A stretch of DNA of 64,000 bases from positions 1 to 64,000 of the forward strand of contig NZ_JACJOO010000075.1 of the NCBI RefSeq assembly GCF_014695575.1, read 5' to 3'. Within the stretch, counting starts at the first letter, position 1; each line of letters starts with the position of its first letter. Both the position numbers and the translations under genes were made by a program. This stretch comes from Leptolyngbya sp. FACHB-8. Its GTDB lineage: Bacteria > Cyanobacteriota > Cyanobacteriia > Elainellales > Elainellaceae. The notes beneath the pieces are model-generated. The model was not told the origin of the DNA and did not search any database. It saw only the letters and a program-made list of their open reading frames with translations. This document shows positions 54,984 through 64,000 of the stretch, piece by piece.

Positions 54984-56975
54984 TTAATCAACGGCTTCGT
55001 AGTCCGCCGTCACGGTCTCGTCAGTTTCAAAGTTGAAGCTCTCGTCGAAATCTTCCAGCGTCCGAGTTTCCTCATCCTCATACTGGCCGTTATTCCACAT
55101 TGCGGTAGCTTCCGCATCAGGGACAGGATCGTATTCGTAATCGGTCGAGGTGTCTTGAGACACGGTGGCATTCTGATATAGAGATGCGCCAATGGCAAAG
55201 AGAGCGGCCTGCAACGCATCAATGCGCTGCTTCATGTCATCAACGGAAACTGTACGATCGGCGATCGCAGCCCGCAGTTCTGCCACTCGCTCCATCGCTT
55301 GTGCCTTGTACTCCTCGGGAATCAACTCACCATTTTCCCGCAGAGTCGTTTCGTAATTACCAAACAAGACATCAGCCTGGTTACGCAGCTCGATCAGGTG
55401 CTGACGACGACGATCCTCCTCAGCATAGAGCTCAGCTTCCTGACGCATCCGATCCACTTCAGCATCGCTCAAGCCACCCGTATTGGTAATCCGGATGCTT
55501 TGAGCACGCCCAGTGCCCTTATCTCGGGCGCCCACCTGGAGAATACCGTTAGCATCAATCTCAAAGCTCACCTCAATTTGAGGAACACCCCGAGGAGCTG
55601 GCGGAATACCCGTTAGCTGGAATTTCCCTAAGCTCTTGTTGTCCTTCGCCATGGCGCGCTCACCCTGTAGCACATGAATTTCTACAGAGGTCTGGCCATC
55701 GGTAGCCGTAGAGAAGGTTTGAGTTTTGCTAGTCGGAATCGTTGTATTCCGCTCAATGATTTTGGTAAACACTTCACCCAGGGTTTCAATTCCCAGGGAA
55801 AGCGGGGTCACATCGAGCAGGAGCAAATCTTTTACTTCACCGCCCAACACCCCAGCTTGAATGGCTGCACCTAATGCGACCGCTTCATCAGGGTTAACCG
55901 AGCGATCAGGAGCTTTGCCATCAAAGAACTTCTTAATCGCTTCCTGGACGGCAGGGATACGCGTTGAGCCACCAACCAGAAGAATCCGATCAATTTGGTC
56001 AACAGCAAGCCCCGAATCTTTCAGTGCCTGGCTTACAGGCTCAATCGTACCCTGCACCAAGTCATTGACTAATTCTTCAAATTTGGCACGGGTCAGCTCC
56101 ATCTCCATGTGCTTTGGCCCGGTTTCATCAGCAGTGATGAAGGGCAGGTTGATGGAGGTTGTCAGCATGCTAGAAAGCTCAATCTTGGCTTTCTCTGCTG
56201 CTTCCCGCAGACGCTGGAGGGCCATGCGATCGCTCGCCAAATCAATCCCTTCTTGATCACGGAAGGTATTAATAAGCCACTGCACCAACGCGCTATCAAA
56301 GTCGTCACCGCCGAGATGGTTGTTTCCTGAGGTCGCCTTCACCTCAAACACGCCATCTCCGAGCTGTAAGACGGATACGTCAAACGTTCCACCTCCTAAG
56401 TCAAAGACCAGTACAGTTTGATCCTGATCTTGCTTGTCCAGCCCGTAAGATAAAGCAGCGGCTGTAGGCTCGTTAATAATACGGAGCACTTCGAGGCCCG
56501 CAATTGTACCAGCGTCCTTAGTTGCCTGTCGCTGAGCATCTGTGAAGTAAGCCGGAACCGTAATCACAGCTTGAGTCACGTCTTCTCCGAGATAGCTTTC
56601 GGCATCCTGCTTGAGTTTTTGCAGGATCATGGCTGAAACTTGCTGCGGAGTGTAACCTTGCCCCCGAACCTGAACATCTACCGTGTCATCCTTACCCCGT
56701 ACACAAACGTAGGGAACACGGCTCCGTTCCTGATTGGTATCGTCCCAACGTCTCCCAATGAACCGCTTAATACTAAAAATGGTATTTTCAGCATTGGTAA
56801 CGGCTTGCCGCTTTGCAAGCTGTCCAACGAGACGTTCACCGTTTTTGCCAAAGCCTACAATGCTGGGTGTGGTTCGTCCACCCTCGGTATTGGCGATGAC
56901 AACTGGCTGCCCGCCTTCCAGCACAGCAACGCAACTGTTTGTTGTACCCAGGTCAATGCCAATGACTTTTCCCAT
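54984..56975 (-). CDS. dnaK: Chaperone DnaK (Hsp70)
   Basis: A 663-residue Hsp70. The ATPase domain starts [21 protein letters not shown], continues with [17 protein letters not shown] and the linker [18 protein letters not shown]; the substrate domain and helical lid follow. The acidic C terminus ([14 protein letters not shown]) lacks the EEVD end of eukaryotic Hsp70. Linkage to grpE and, divergently, to pil genes is like that of dnaK1 in Synechocystis, which suggests the DnaK1 group; this is inference from gene order. Confidence 0.96.
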   Translation of the reverse strand: MGKVIGIDLGTTNSCVAVLEGGQPVVIANTEGGRTTPSIVGFGKNGERLVGQLAKRQAVTNAENTIFSIKRFIGRRWDDTNQERSRVPYVCVRGKDDTVDVQVRGQGYTPQQVSAMILQKLKQDAESYLGEDVTQAVITVPAYFTDAQRQATKDAGTIAGLEVLRIINEPTAAALSYGLDKQDQDQTVLVFDLGGGTFDVSVLQLGDGVFEVKATSGNNHLGGDDFDSALVQWLINTFRDQEGIDLASDRMALQRLREAAEKAKIELSSMLTTSINLPFITADETGPKHMEMELTRAKFEELVNDLVQGTIEPVSQALKDSGLAVDQIDRILLVGGSTRIPAVQEAIKKFFDGKAPDRSVNPDEAVALGAAIQAGVLGGEVKDLLLLDVTPLSLGIETLGEVFTKIIERNTTIPTSKTQTFSTATDGQTSVEIHVLQGERAMAKDNKSLGKFQLTGIPPAPRGVPQIEVSFEIDANGILQVGARDKGTGRAQSIRITNTGGLSDAEVDRMRQEAELYAEEDRRRQHLIELRNQADVLFGNYETTLRENGELIPEEYKAQAMERVAELRAAIADRTVSVDDMKQRIDALQAALFAIGASLYQNATVSQDTSTDYEYDPVPDAEATAMWNNGQYEDEETRTLEDFDESFNFETDETVTADYEAVD

Positions 56976-57153
56976 ATTCAGCCGCCGATAAGTTGTTCAG
57001 GGGGAAATGAGTACAGAGCCCCTCAGAACTGAACTCATTTCTTGCAAGTATTCCGCAAATGCTCGGAAAGCGATCAGTATTTGCTCGTTAAATTTAGCAA
57101 CGTTGATGAAGTTTCTGATGGTTTTCCATGAATTAGGGGCATTTAACCAGAAC

Positions 57154-57840
57154 TTACGCTTCCGAGGCTTCTGAAGTACTAGATTCTGGAGCGGTAGATC
57201 CACCATCTTCTGGCGCTGCTGCAACCTTCACCATGGCATGGCGCAGGACACGTTCTCCCAGAGTATACCCCCGTACCAGTTCTTCGATCACAGCGCCTTC
57301 GGGGTACTCAGCACTAGCTTCTCGAAGAACGGCTTCATGAAAATTAGGGTCAAACTCCTGACCTTCAGAACGCATTTGAGCTACCCCAATGCGCTTTAGA
57401 CGGTCGACCAAATCTTTATAAACGCCCTGATAACTCTTATGAACTGAAAGCCCTTCTTCCGTCTGGGGCTTAATTTGCGATCGCGCCCGCTCAAAGTTAT
57501 CCACCACAGGTAAAATCTCAATCACTGTCGAGCACTTCACCTGAAGTTCAAGGTCTTCCCGCTCTTTTTGGGTGCGTTTACGGAAGTTATCAAAATCTGC
57601 CGCAATCCGCATAAATTGAGTTGTACGGTCGTCCAGTTGAGCCCGCAATGAGGCAATTTCTTGCTGCAACTCTTCCGCACTGGCTCCACCCGTGGTTTCC
57701 CCAGTTGCATCAGAGCCTAAATTTTCACTGCCTTCAACTGGAACAGCATCTTCAACCGAAACAACATCTGCCCCACTTCCTTCCTGGGAAATGGTCTGTT
57801 GTTCCGAAGCCTGCATCTCTTCAATTCCATCGGACATCAT
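57154..57840 (-). CDS. grpE: Nucleotide exchange factor GrpE
   Basis: A 228-residue GrpE: an acidic N terminus, a long helix ([35 protein letters not shown]), and the beta domain with [20 protein letters not shown] and [16 protein letters not shown]. It releases ADP from DnaK. ATG 57840 has GGAG 6 bases upstream; ATG 57852 and TTG 57879 are also in frame. First gene of the grpE-dnaK-dnaJ-tusA-rsgA set. Confidence 0.93.
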   Translation of the reverse strand: MMSDGIEEMQASEQQTISQEGSGADVVSVEDAVPVEGSENLGSDATGETTGGASAEELQQEIASLRAQLDDRTTQFMRIAADFDNFRKRTQKEREDLELQVKCSTVIEILPVVDNFERARSQIKPQTEEGLSVHKSYQGVYKDLVDRLKRIGVAQMRSEGQEFDPNFHEAVLREASAEYPEGAVIEELVRGYTLGERVLRHAMVKVAAAPEDGGSTAPESSTSEASEA

Positions 57841-58408
57841 GCCTTGCTCCATCTCCTCGACTGGCTTCTCTTGCAACAAACCTCAGACGCTACCCGAACA
57901 TAAGTCTTGCGGTTAGCGACTCAACCTGGCCTGTGTTATATAAGATGCATCGCTGCTGACAGCGAACACTCGTACAAGCCTATCCTACTGAGGTATTTTA
58001 CTGACAAGGTATTCACTGACAAGATTTTATTGACATCCAACAGTCGGCATAAACCCACAAACTGGCGTCGAATCTAACTATCTGTTGATTTTAACGATTT
58101 CAGGAGGGTTTTAAGCATAGATTTGCGATCGCCCAGCGATCTGGCAACCATATTTATGAAGCTAAGGTTGCCTTTTAAGCTCAAATTCTTCCGGCCTCCA
58201 GGACTGGGCTATCCGATTCCGCAACGGTTAACCCTAGACTTGGGGCGATCTAGTATCTTTACGGAAAGTTTACCTATCATCAACTATTATTTCCATCAAA
58301 TCCATCTTCCCCGGGATCGGTTCTACGAAATTTTGCCTTCCTGTTATCAAACCTTTATGTTTGCGGGAATACTCAATCTACGACTGAAACAGAAACACTG
58401 GATTAACC
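57841..58408. promoter_or_regulatory. Divergent regulatory region grpE / pilB
   Basis: This ~570-bp region separates the heat-shock and pilus gene sets. ACTGACAAG occurs at 58000-58008 and again at 58015-58023, spaced 15 bases, with a related ATTGACAT at 58029; this could be a repeated binding site or part of a promoter. AGGAGG at 58102-58107 resembles a ribosome binding site for the doubtful frame at 58123. No CIRCE-type inverted repeat was found. Confidence 0.35.
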
Positions 58409-58416
58409 ATGGCTAA
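58123..58416 (+). CDS. Doubtful frame ahead of pilB, 97 residues
   Basis: An open frame beginning with TTG in a HIP1 site (alternative ATG at 58156, MKLRLPFKLKFF) and overlapping the pilB start by 8 bases. It is basic and aromatic and matches no family I know. It could be a small translated leader of pilB or simply untranslated leader. Confidence 0.25.
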   Translation: MRSPSDLATIFMKLRLPFKLKFFRPPGLGYPIPQRLTLDLGRSSIFTESLPIINYYFHQIHLPRDRFYEILPSCYQTFMFAGILNLRLKQKHWINHG

Positions 58417-60412
58417 CTCTTCCTCGCAGCGCCGCGCGCTGGTTGTTCAGCATAACTTCTCCCCCTTCAGCAACAAGCTCATCCAGTCGGGTTATGTCAA
58501 TAATGAGCAGATGCAGCAGGCGCTGGTTGAGAGCCGCAAAACGGGTAGACCCCTAACCGACGTTCTTCAAATGATTACGGGCCAGCAGCTCCCCCCTGAT
58601 CTGCTGCGTCAGTATAAGAAGCAACAGTTATTTGAGCTAAAGATTCTCTACGGGGTTGAATCGCTTGACCCCGAGATCAGTCAGATTTCCACGGCCCAGG
58701 TAGGTCAACTGATTGACACCCTGATCCCCGTCGACCTGTGTCGGCGGTATCGCCTCGTTCCTGTGTCGAAGACAGAGGGAGAACCCCCCTCCGCCCTGAT
58801 TGCAATGGTCGATCCCGATGACCTGGCAGCTCAGGATGATCTCAACCGCATTCTGCGGCCTCAGGGGCTGGCCTTACAGCGCATGGTTATTACAGCCGAA
58901 GACTACCAGCGCATCATCTCTGAGTATTTAGATGAGCAGGTCGAGCGGCAAAAGCAACTTGAACAACAATCCAAAGTTGATGTGAAGGCCGACCTGGAAG
59001 GGTTGGATTACCTCGACCTGGAAGAGCCGGACGATGATATTGAGTCCAACCTGGACGTCGCTCTGGAGGATGCAGAGGCAGCTCCAGTCATCGCTCTGGT
59101 TAACAAGATTTTGGTAAAAGCCCTACAAGAAGGGGTATCTGACATCCACATTGAGCCCCAGGAAGAACACCTGCGGATTCGCTTCCGCAAAGACGGGGTA
59201 CTGCGGGAAGCCTTTGATCCCCTGCCCAAAAAGATTATTCCGGCGGTAACCGCTCGCTTCAAGATTATCTCCAACCTGGATATTGCCGAACGTCGGATGC
59301 CTCAGGATGGCCGGATTCGTCGAATTTTTGACGGTCGCAAGGTCGACTTCCGGGTCAACACCCTGCCCAGCCGTTACGGAGAAAAGGTTGTGTTGCGGAT
59401 CCTCGACAACTCAGCCACTCAGCTTGGCCTAGACAAGCTCATCACTGATCCTGACACCCTAACCATTGTGCAGGAAATGGTCGCCCGTCCCTTCGGTCTG
59501 ATTCTGGTAACAGGGCCAACGGGTTCGGGTAAAACGACTACCCTGTACTCGGCTCTGGCAGAGCGTAATAGCCCAGGCGTAAACATCAGTACTGCTGAAG
59601 ACCCGATTGAATATTCCTTGCCTGGGATCACCCAGGTACAGGTGATTCGGGAAAAAGGAATGGACTTTGCCTCAATTCTGCGAGCCTTCCTACGACAAGA
59701 TCCAGACGTCATTCTGGTGGGTGAGACTCGGGACAAGGAAACCGCCAAGACTGCTATCGAAGCGGCGCTAACGGGGCACCTTGTATTAACAACACTGCAC
59801 ACCAATGACGCGGCCAGTGCGATCGCCCGCTTAGAAGAAATGGGCGTAGAAACCTTCATGGTATCCAGCTCTCTGATTGGTGTGTTGGCTCAGCGTCTAA
59901 TGCGTCGGGTTTGCGCCGAGTGTCGCATTCCCTACAACCCCACCCCAGAAGAACTGGCTCGTTTTGGCTTGTCGGCATCCCGTGATGGCGAGATTACCTT
60001 CTACCGAGCTAATTCTCTATCAGTGGAGGAGATTCAGGCAGCGAAAAGCAACAACACATTGTGCTCAGCCTGCCGAGGAATTGGCTATAAGGGCCGTTGT
60101 GGCGTTTACGAAGTCATGCGGGTGACGGAACAACTGCAAACCTTGATTACAGAAGGCGCTCCAACAGAGCGGATTAAGGAAGTAGCCGTTGATGAGGGCA
60201 TGAAGACCCTGTTAGCCTACAGCCTGGACCTTGTACGCCAGGGTGCAACCACCCTAGAAGAGGTCGAACGAGTTACCTTTACCGACACCGGCTTGGAGTC
60301 GGAGCTAAAGGCGAAACGGAAAACATCACTCACCTGTCGAAATTGTGCGGCGGAACTGAGACCCGAGTGGTTAGATTGTCCCTTCTGCACAACACCACGC
60401 TTCCAGGATTAA
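58409..60412 (+). CDS. pilB: Type IV pilus extension ATPase PilB
   Basis: A 667-residue hexameric ATPase that drives pilus extension at the cytoplasmic face. An N-terminal MshEN/T2SSE_N-type domain (LIQSGYVNNEQMQQALVESR) precedes the ATPase core: Walker A GPTGSGKTTT, the Asp box, Walker B DPDVILVGETRD and the His box. A tetracysteine zinc motif follows (CAECRIPY ... CSACRGIGYKGRC). The C-terminal tail adds a second zinc-ribbon pattern (CRNCAAELRPEWLDCPFC). First of pilB-pilT-pilC. Confidence 0.95.
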   Translation: MANSSSQRRALVVQHNFSPFSNKLIQSGYVNNEQMQQALVESRKTGRPLTDVLQMITGQQLPPDLLRQYKKQQLFELKILYGVESLDPEISQISTAQVGQLIDTLIPVDLCRRYRLVPVSKTEGEPPSALIAMVDPDDLAAQDDLNRILRPQGLALQRMVITAEDYQRIISEYLDEQVERQKQLEQQSKVDVKADLEGLDYLDLEEPDDDIESNLDVALEDAEAAPVIALVNKILVKALQEGVSDIHIEPQEEHLRIRFRKDGVLREAFDPLPKKIIPAVTARFKIISNLDIAERRMPQDGRIRRIFDGRKVDFRVNTLPSRYGEKVVLRILDNSATQLGLDKLITDPDTLTIVQEMVARPFGLILVTGPTGSGKTTTLYSALAERNSPGVNISTAEDPIEYSLPGITQVQVIREKGMDFASILRAFLRQDPDVILVGETRDKETAKTAIEAALTGHLVLTTLHTNDAASAIARLEEMGVETFMVSSSLIGVLAQRLMRRVCAECRIPYNPTPEELARFGLSASRDGEITFYRANSLSVEEIQAAKSNNTLCSACRGIGYKGRCGVYEVMRVTEQLQTLITEGAPTERIKEVAVDEGMKTLLAYSLDLVRQGATTLEEVERVTFTDTGLESELKAKRKTSLTCRNCAAELRPEWLDCPFCTTPRFQD

Positions 60413-60508
60413 TCCTCCTTGAACTTTGCGTGGCTTTGCAATCGGCTATAGAATCTTTGGTTTCGTTGCTCTTTACTAACCCATGTATTTGCTGAAGGAG
60501 ACTATCCC

Positions 60509-61627
60509 ATGCCCATGGATTTGATGATTGAAGACCTGATGGAGCAATTGATCGAAATGGGAGGGTCTGACCTGCACCTATCGGCTGGAGTACCCCCTTA
60601 TTTCCGAATTAACGGTCACTTGACCCCCATTGGAGATGAACCGCTGACCCCAGAAGAATGTCAGCGTCTAATCTTCAGCATGCTCAACAACACCCAACGG
60701 AAAACTTTGGAACAGACTTGGGAGTTGGACTGCTCTTACGGCGTGAAAGGGTTGGCGCGCTTCCGGGTCAACGTCTATAAGGATCGGGGCACCTATGCAG
60801 CTTGTCTCCGGGCATTGAGTTCCAAAATTCCCAACTTTGACAAACTGGGTTTGCCCGACATTGTGCGAGAAATGGCCGAAAAGCCCAGAGGTCTGATTCT
60901 GGTGACAGGACCAACGGGTTCCGGTAAGACGACCACTCTGGCGGCCATGATCGACCTGATCAACCGCACCCGGGCTGAACACATTCTGACCATTGAAGAC
61001 CCAATCGAATTCGTTTACGAACCGATTAAAAGTCTGATTCACCAGCGTCAGTTGCACGAAGATACCAAGAGCTTCGCCAACGCTTTAAGAGCCGCGCTGC
61101 GGGAAGACCCAGACATTGTACTGGTGGGTGAGATGCGGGACTTAGAAACCATTTCTCTGGCAATTTCTGCCGCAGAAACCGGTCACCTGGTTATGGGCAC
61201 CCTGCACACCAGTTCTGCCGCCCAGACGGTAGACCGGATCATTGACGTGTTCCCTGCCGAGAAACAGCAGCAGGTTCGTGTACAGCTCTCCAACTCGCTG
61301 ATTGCGGTATTCAGTCAAACCCTGGTATCCAAGAAGAACCCTAAGCCTGGCGAGTTTGGGCGGATCATGGCTCAAGAAATCATGGTCGTAACCCCTGCTA
61401 TTTCCAACCTGATTCGGGAAGGAAAAACATCTCAGGTTTATTCTGCGATTCAAACCGGCGGTAAGTTGGGCATGATTACCCTGGAGAAGGCTCTAGCCGA
61501 CATGTATAAGGCAGGCCAGATCTCCTTTGAAGCGGCAATGTCAAAGACCTCTCGCCCTGATGAATTGCAGCGGCTGATGGCTGGAGCTGGTGGCCCAGGG
61601 GCCCGTCCAGCCGTTCAATCCCGTTAA
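60509..61627 (+). CDS. pilT: Type IV pilus retraction ATPase PilT
   Basis: A 372-residue ATPase that powers pilus retraction and twitching. Motifs are GGSDLHLSAGVPPYFRINGH, Walker A GPTGSGKTTT, Walker B DPDIVLVGEMRDLETI and the AIRNLIRE-like segment AISNLIREGKTSQVYSAIQT. AAGGAG lies 8 bases before the start. It lies 96 bases after pilB. Confidence 0.95.
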   Translation: MPMDLMIEDLMEQLIEMGGSDLHLSAGVPPYFRINGHLTPIGDEPLTPEECQRLIFSMLNNTQRKTLEQTWELDCSYGVKGLARFRVNVYKDRGTYAACLRALSSKIPNFDKLGLPDIVREMAEKPRGLILVTGPTGSGKTTTLAAMIDLINRTRAEHILTIEDPIEFVYEPIKSLIHQRQLHEDTKSFANALRAALREDPDIVLVGEMRDLETISLAISAAETGHLVMGTLHTSSAAQTVDRIIDVFPAEKQQQVRVQLSNSLIAVFSQTLVSKKNPKPGEFGRIMAQEIMVVTPAISNLIREGKTSQVYSAIQTGGKLGMITLEKALADMYKAGQISFEAAMSKTSRPDELQRLMAGAGGPGARPAVQSR

Positions 61628-61637
61628 TCTTAAAGAG

Positions 61638-61670
61638 TTGCTTTTCGTGTGCTTGGCGCACGAAAAGCAA
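61638..61670 (+). terminator. Hairpin after pilT
   Basis: TTGCTTTTCGTGTGC pairs with GCGCACGAAAAGCAA with one wobble, loop TTG. It lies 11 bases after the pilT stop. pilC is 293 bases away and may have its own promoter; no other feature is seen in the gap. Confidence 0.6.
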
Positions 61671-61920
61671 CCGATTCCGTTGGGGACATCTCCAACCATC
61701 AGGAAAGGGCTCTATCTCTTCGTGAACGTAAAACAGTTAGCGGTTCAACTTTAATTTTTTGTTTTTTAAAGAGCCCAAAGCCCAGGATTTATTTTCTACC
61801 TTAAACCCTGTGGCTATTATGGAGGCATCCAATATCCTGTCCTGCTGTCGCTTCATTAATTCACCCACTCGATAGCCTCACATTTCCACTCTTCGTTTTA
61901 CTTCTGCTTGTGATAGAGCT

Positions 61921-63156
61921 ATGCCTACTTATGTTGTCCGTGCCAGAGATGCTAAAGGTAACCCCGTCCGACGTAAAGTAACGGCGGAAACTCCGACGGA
62001 TGTTCGGACTACCTTGCGATCGCAAGGTCTGTTCGTGCAGGAAATTAACCAGGATCGAAGCTTGATGGAAACCATCAATAACTTCGATATGAAGGAAGTT
62101 AGTACGGCCTTCGCGTCCGTGAGCGTGAAGGACAAAGCGATTTTCTCGCGGCAATTTGCCTCCCTGGTAAATGCAGGCGTTGCCATGGTAAGAGGTTTGG
62201 GAGTACTAGCCGATCAATGCCCCAACCCTAAGCTGAAGAAAGCACTTCAAGAAATTAGCTCAGATGTGCAGCAGGGGACTGACCTATCGGATGCCATGCG
62301 CAAGCACCCCCAGTGCTTCGATGGTCTCTATGTCAGCATGATCCAGGCTGGAGAAGTGGGCGGGGTACTCGATGAAGTATTAAACCGTCTCTCTAAGCTT
62401 CTGGAAGATATCGCCCGATTGCAGAACCAAATTAAGTCTGCGATGGCATACCCCATCACCGTAGGCGTGATTGCGGTCTCCGTTTTCATCGGGATGTGCG
62501 TTTTTCTGCTGCCCACCTTCGCTAATGTGTTTGAGGAATTGGGTGCAGAGCTGCCTATGTTTACCCAAATCATGCTAAACATCAGCGCAATTTTGCGAAC
62601 TCCCATCTATTCCATCACGCTAATTGCGGTTGTAGCCCTTCTGGTCTTTGCTTACCGCCAATACTACAAAACTCGGGTCGGCCGGGAAACCATGGATCGG
62701 TTCTTCCTCAAGATGCCGTTGTTTGGTGACCTGATTCAAAAAACAGCAACGGCTCGCTTCTGCCGTACTTTTGGTGCTTTATCGCGCTCTGGGGTACCCA
62801 TCCTGACATCGCTGGAAATTGTGCGAGATACCTCGGGAAACCAGGTGGTTGCCAATGCGATTGATTCTGCCCGCAGAGAAGTGCAAACCGGTGGCATGAT
62901 TACCATGGCTCTTCAGCGAGAGCAGGTATTTCCTATCATGGCGATCCAGATGATCAGCATTGGGGAGGAAACCGGGGAACTGGACTCCATGTTGTTCAAA
63001 GTGGCCGACTTCTATGAGGATGAGGTAGAACAGTCGGTAAAAGCCCTAACCTCCGTTATGGAGCCCATCATGATTGTGTTCCTGGGGGGCATGGTTGGTT
63101 CGATTCTGGTTGCGATGTATCTACCGATGTTTAAGGTCATGGACGCAATCGGTTAA
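61921..63156 (+). CDS. pilC: Type IV pilus inner-membrane platform protein PilC
   Basis: A 411-residue protein of the GspF/PilC family with two T2SSF domains (FSRQFASLVNAGVAMVRGLG; FCRTFGALSRSGVPILTSLE) and three membrane helices (~178-200, ~225-245, ~377-400). It links the PilB/PilT motors to the pilus base. Length is standard. Confidence 0.95.
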   Translation: MPTYVVRARDAKGNPVRRKVTAETPTDVRTTLRSQGLFVQEINQDRSLMETINNFDMKEVSTAFASVSVKDKAIFSRQFASLVNAGVAMVRGLGVLADQCPNPKLKKALQEISSDVQQGTDLSDAMRKHPQCFDGLYVSMIQAGEVGGVLDEVLNRLSKLLEDIARLQNQIKSAMAYPITVGVIAVSVFIGMCVFLLPTFANVFEELGAELPMFTQIMLNISAILRTPIYSITLIAVVALLVFAYRQYYKTRVGRETMDRFFLKMPLFGDLIQKTATARFCRTFGALSRSGVPILTSLEIVRDTSGNQVVANAIDSARREVQTGGMITMALQREQVFPIMAIQMISIGEETGELDSMLFKVADFYEDEVEQSVKALTSVMEPIMIVFLGGMVGSILVAMYLPMFKVMDAIG

Positions 63157-63263
63157 AATCTTAGCCCATTAAATCTCCTCAACATGAGGGATGAACAGCG
63201 GCGGAATCGGGTTTTAGGATCTGTTCCAAGCTCATAACCGGCACTTTTAGGGAGCCCTACAAC

Positions 63264-63896
63264 ATGACGGTTAAACAATCCCAATATGAAGAGTTGCTGG
63301 CGGAGTACTGCGACCATCAGGGGGCGATCGCGCTCCTCAAGCAGTACCGCTCCTACCTGGAAATGGTGCCGAGTATGCGCCGCCCCAGCGACAGTGTCAT
63401 TACCATCCCCCTGCCAGTGGTTCGAGTTCGCCACACGAATCTAGCGGGGGATGGGGGAGTGGCCACCGTCAAAACATCCGAGACGGTGCTGCTGCCCTGT
63501 GATGTGGGCATCCTCATGTGTGACCCGGAGTGGAAGATTAAAACGGGCTCTGAGATTTTCGTATTCATTCACCGCCCCCAAGAGGACTTCTCAGATTTAC
63601 TGAGTCGCTGGCGCCACACGCAAATGCTCTTGAATCGTGACTATGAGTGGGTGATGCCTCACCGCTACAAGCACATTCTGAATGAGGCGGCAGAAGATAC
63701 CTACCCATTGTTCGTGATTTTTCCCGACACCCCAGAACGTATTCGGCGGGGGTTGCGGGGAGCAGGGTTACCCTTTGTGATCCAGCAGGTTGATGTGGCT
63801 GATGCCGAAGAACCTGAACTGATTGAAGAGGCAGACGATCTTTCCTACCTACCATTATCCGATGACACGTGGGGTGAGATAGGGGAAGGGTTCTAG
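63264..63896 (+). CDS. Conserved-looking protein of unknown function
   Basis: A 210-residue soluble acidic protein with no signal peptide or membrane segment. Blocks that look conserved are EYCDHQGAIALLKQYRSYLE, VLLPCDVGILMCDPEWKIKT and WVMPHRYKHILNEAAEDTYP. I recognise no domain. It lies 107 bases after pilC on the same strand but an operon link is uncertain. It ends in a strong terminator. Confidence 0.75.
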   Translation: MTVKQSQYEELLAEYCDHQGAIALLKQYRSYLEMVPSMRRPSDSVITIPLPVVRVRHTNLAGDGGVATVKTSETVLLPCDVGILMCDPEWKIKTGSEIFVFIHRPQEDFSDLLSRWRHTQMLLNRDYEWVMPHRYKHILNEAAEDTYPLFVIFPDTPERIRRGLRGAGLPFVIQQVDVADAEEPELIEEADDLSYLPLSDDTWGEIGEGF

Positions 63897-63902
63897 CTGA
63901 AG

Positions 63903-63951
63903 CTGATAAAGAAGAAGCGGGGTGCTAAGCACCCCGCTTCTTCTTTATCAG
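63903..63951. terminator. 24-bp perfect terminator, GGTGCTAAGCACC apex
   Basis: CTGATAAAGAAGAAGCGGGG and four further bases (63903-63926) pair fully with 63928-63951. It lies between the gene ending at 63896 and a converging gene that runs off the window. Confidence 0.75.
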
Positions 63952-63958
63952 GCTATTG

Positions 63959-64000
63959 TTAATCCCAATCATCAAGATGTTCGTCAGCCTGGGCAACCCC
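63959..64000 (-). CDS. 3' end of a gene running off the window
   Basis: Reading leftward, the last 13 codons would be GVAQADEHLDDWD and then TAA at 63959-63961. The frame starts beyond the window. The terminator just to its left fits a gene end here. The product cannot be identified. Confidence 0.45.
   Translation of the reverse strand, partial: GVAQADEHLDDWD

Noticed and set aside
57841-58122. CIRCE operator for the grpE-dnaK-dnaJ set
   Set aside because: No TTAGCACTC-N9-GAGTGCTAA-like inverted repeat was found upstream of grpE or in the dnaK-dnaJ gap.

Overview
The window is chromosomal DNA of a cyanobacterium. Evidence: the HIP1 octamer GCGATCGC is scattered through genes and spacers, and several genes are typical of or restricted to cyanobacteria (plmA-type regulator, crtP-crtB carotenoid pair, a Tic20-like protein, a DUF3370-type protein, a low-complexity-tail membrane protein, a cytochrome c6-like protein, the pilB-pilT-pilC group divergent from grpE-dnaK-dnaJ). 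The lineage looks like a filamentous or Leptolyngbya-like form, but that is only an impression. No rRNA, tRNA, CRISPR, prophage or full-length transposase was seen.

Layout. 0-7 kb: a hybrid histidine kinase whose receiver has lost its phosphorylation residues, then cobN. 7-16 kb: a secreted S8 protease with RTX repeats, a DUF3370-type exported protein, an SGNH-like lipoprotein and a large esterase/solute-binding fusion. 16-21 kb: a polyamine-type ABC transporter (potA, potD, potB, potC) on the minus strand. 21-30 kb: PBP2, a class III nucleotide cyclase, a flavin amine oxidase, two pentapeptide-repeat proteins and, between them, a protein made of three copies of an unnamed ~80-residue module. 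30-38 kb: glyA, small genes, tic20-like, plmA, a dienelactone hydrolase, and a thioredoxin-like lipoprotein paired with a CcdA-type thiol exporter. 39-47 kb: moaA, an EamA exporter, sppA, aroH, a membrane protein, an ECF-type sigma factor behind mtnP, and an XRE-HTH/GrpE-like fusion divergent from a cytochrome c. 47-58 kb: murJ, crtP-crtB, and a grpE-dnaK-dnaJ-tusA-rsgA chaperone/ribosome-assembly cluster. 58-64 kb: pilB, pilT, pilC for type IV pili and an unknown gene.

The most striking feature is not a protein. The intergenic spaces, mainly in the first 50 kb, hold dozens of near-perfect hairpins. Many are the cores of short MITE-like elements, which I sort into six families (A-F) by their ends. 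Copies of a family have near-constant length, and several have clear target-site duplications: A is 122 bp three times with 6-7 bp duplications, C is 91 bp with 5 bp, F is 82-90 bp with 8 bp. One family A copy sits inside a family B hairpin. Between copies of one family, both arms of the central stem change together so pairing is kept, while the ends and the apex (GCTTCGC, CCTTCGG, GCTTAGC) stay fixed. Some elements touch coding sequence: one supplies the likely start codon of the esterase/solute-binding fusion, and another duplicates the stop codon of the dienelactone hydrolase. Many plain hairpins with the same apex motifs lie just after stop codons and probably serve as terminators.

All functional calls come from reading motifs by eye. 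Gene starts were moved from the longest frame where a ribosome binding site, a signal peptide or an element boundary gave a reason.
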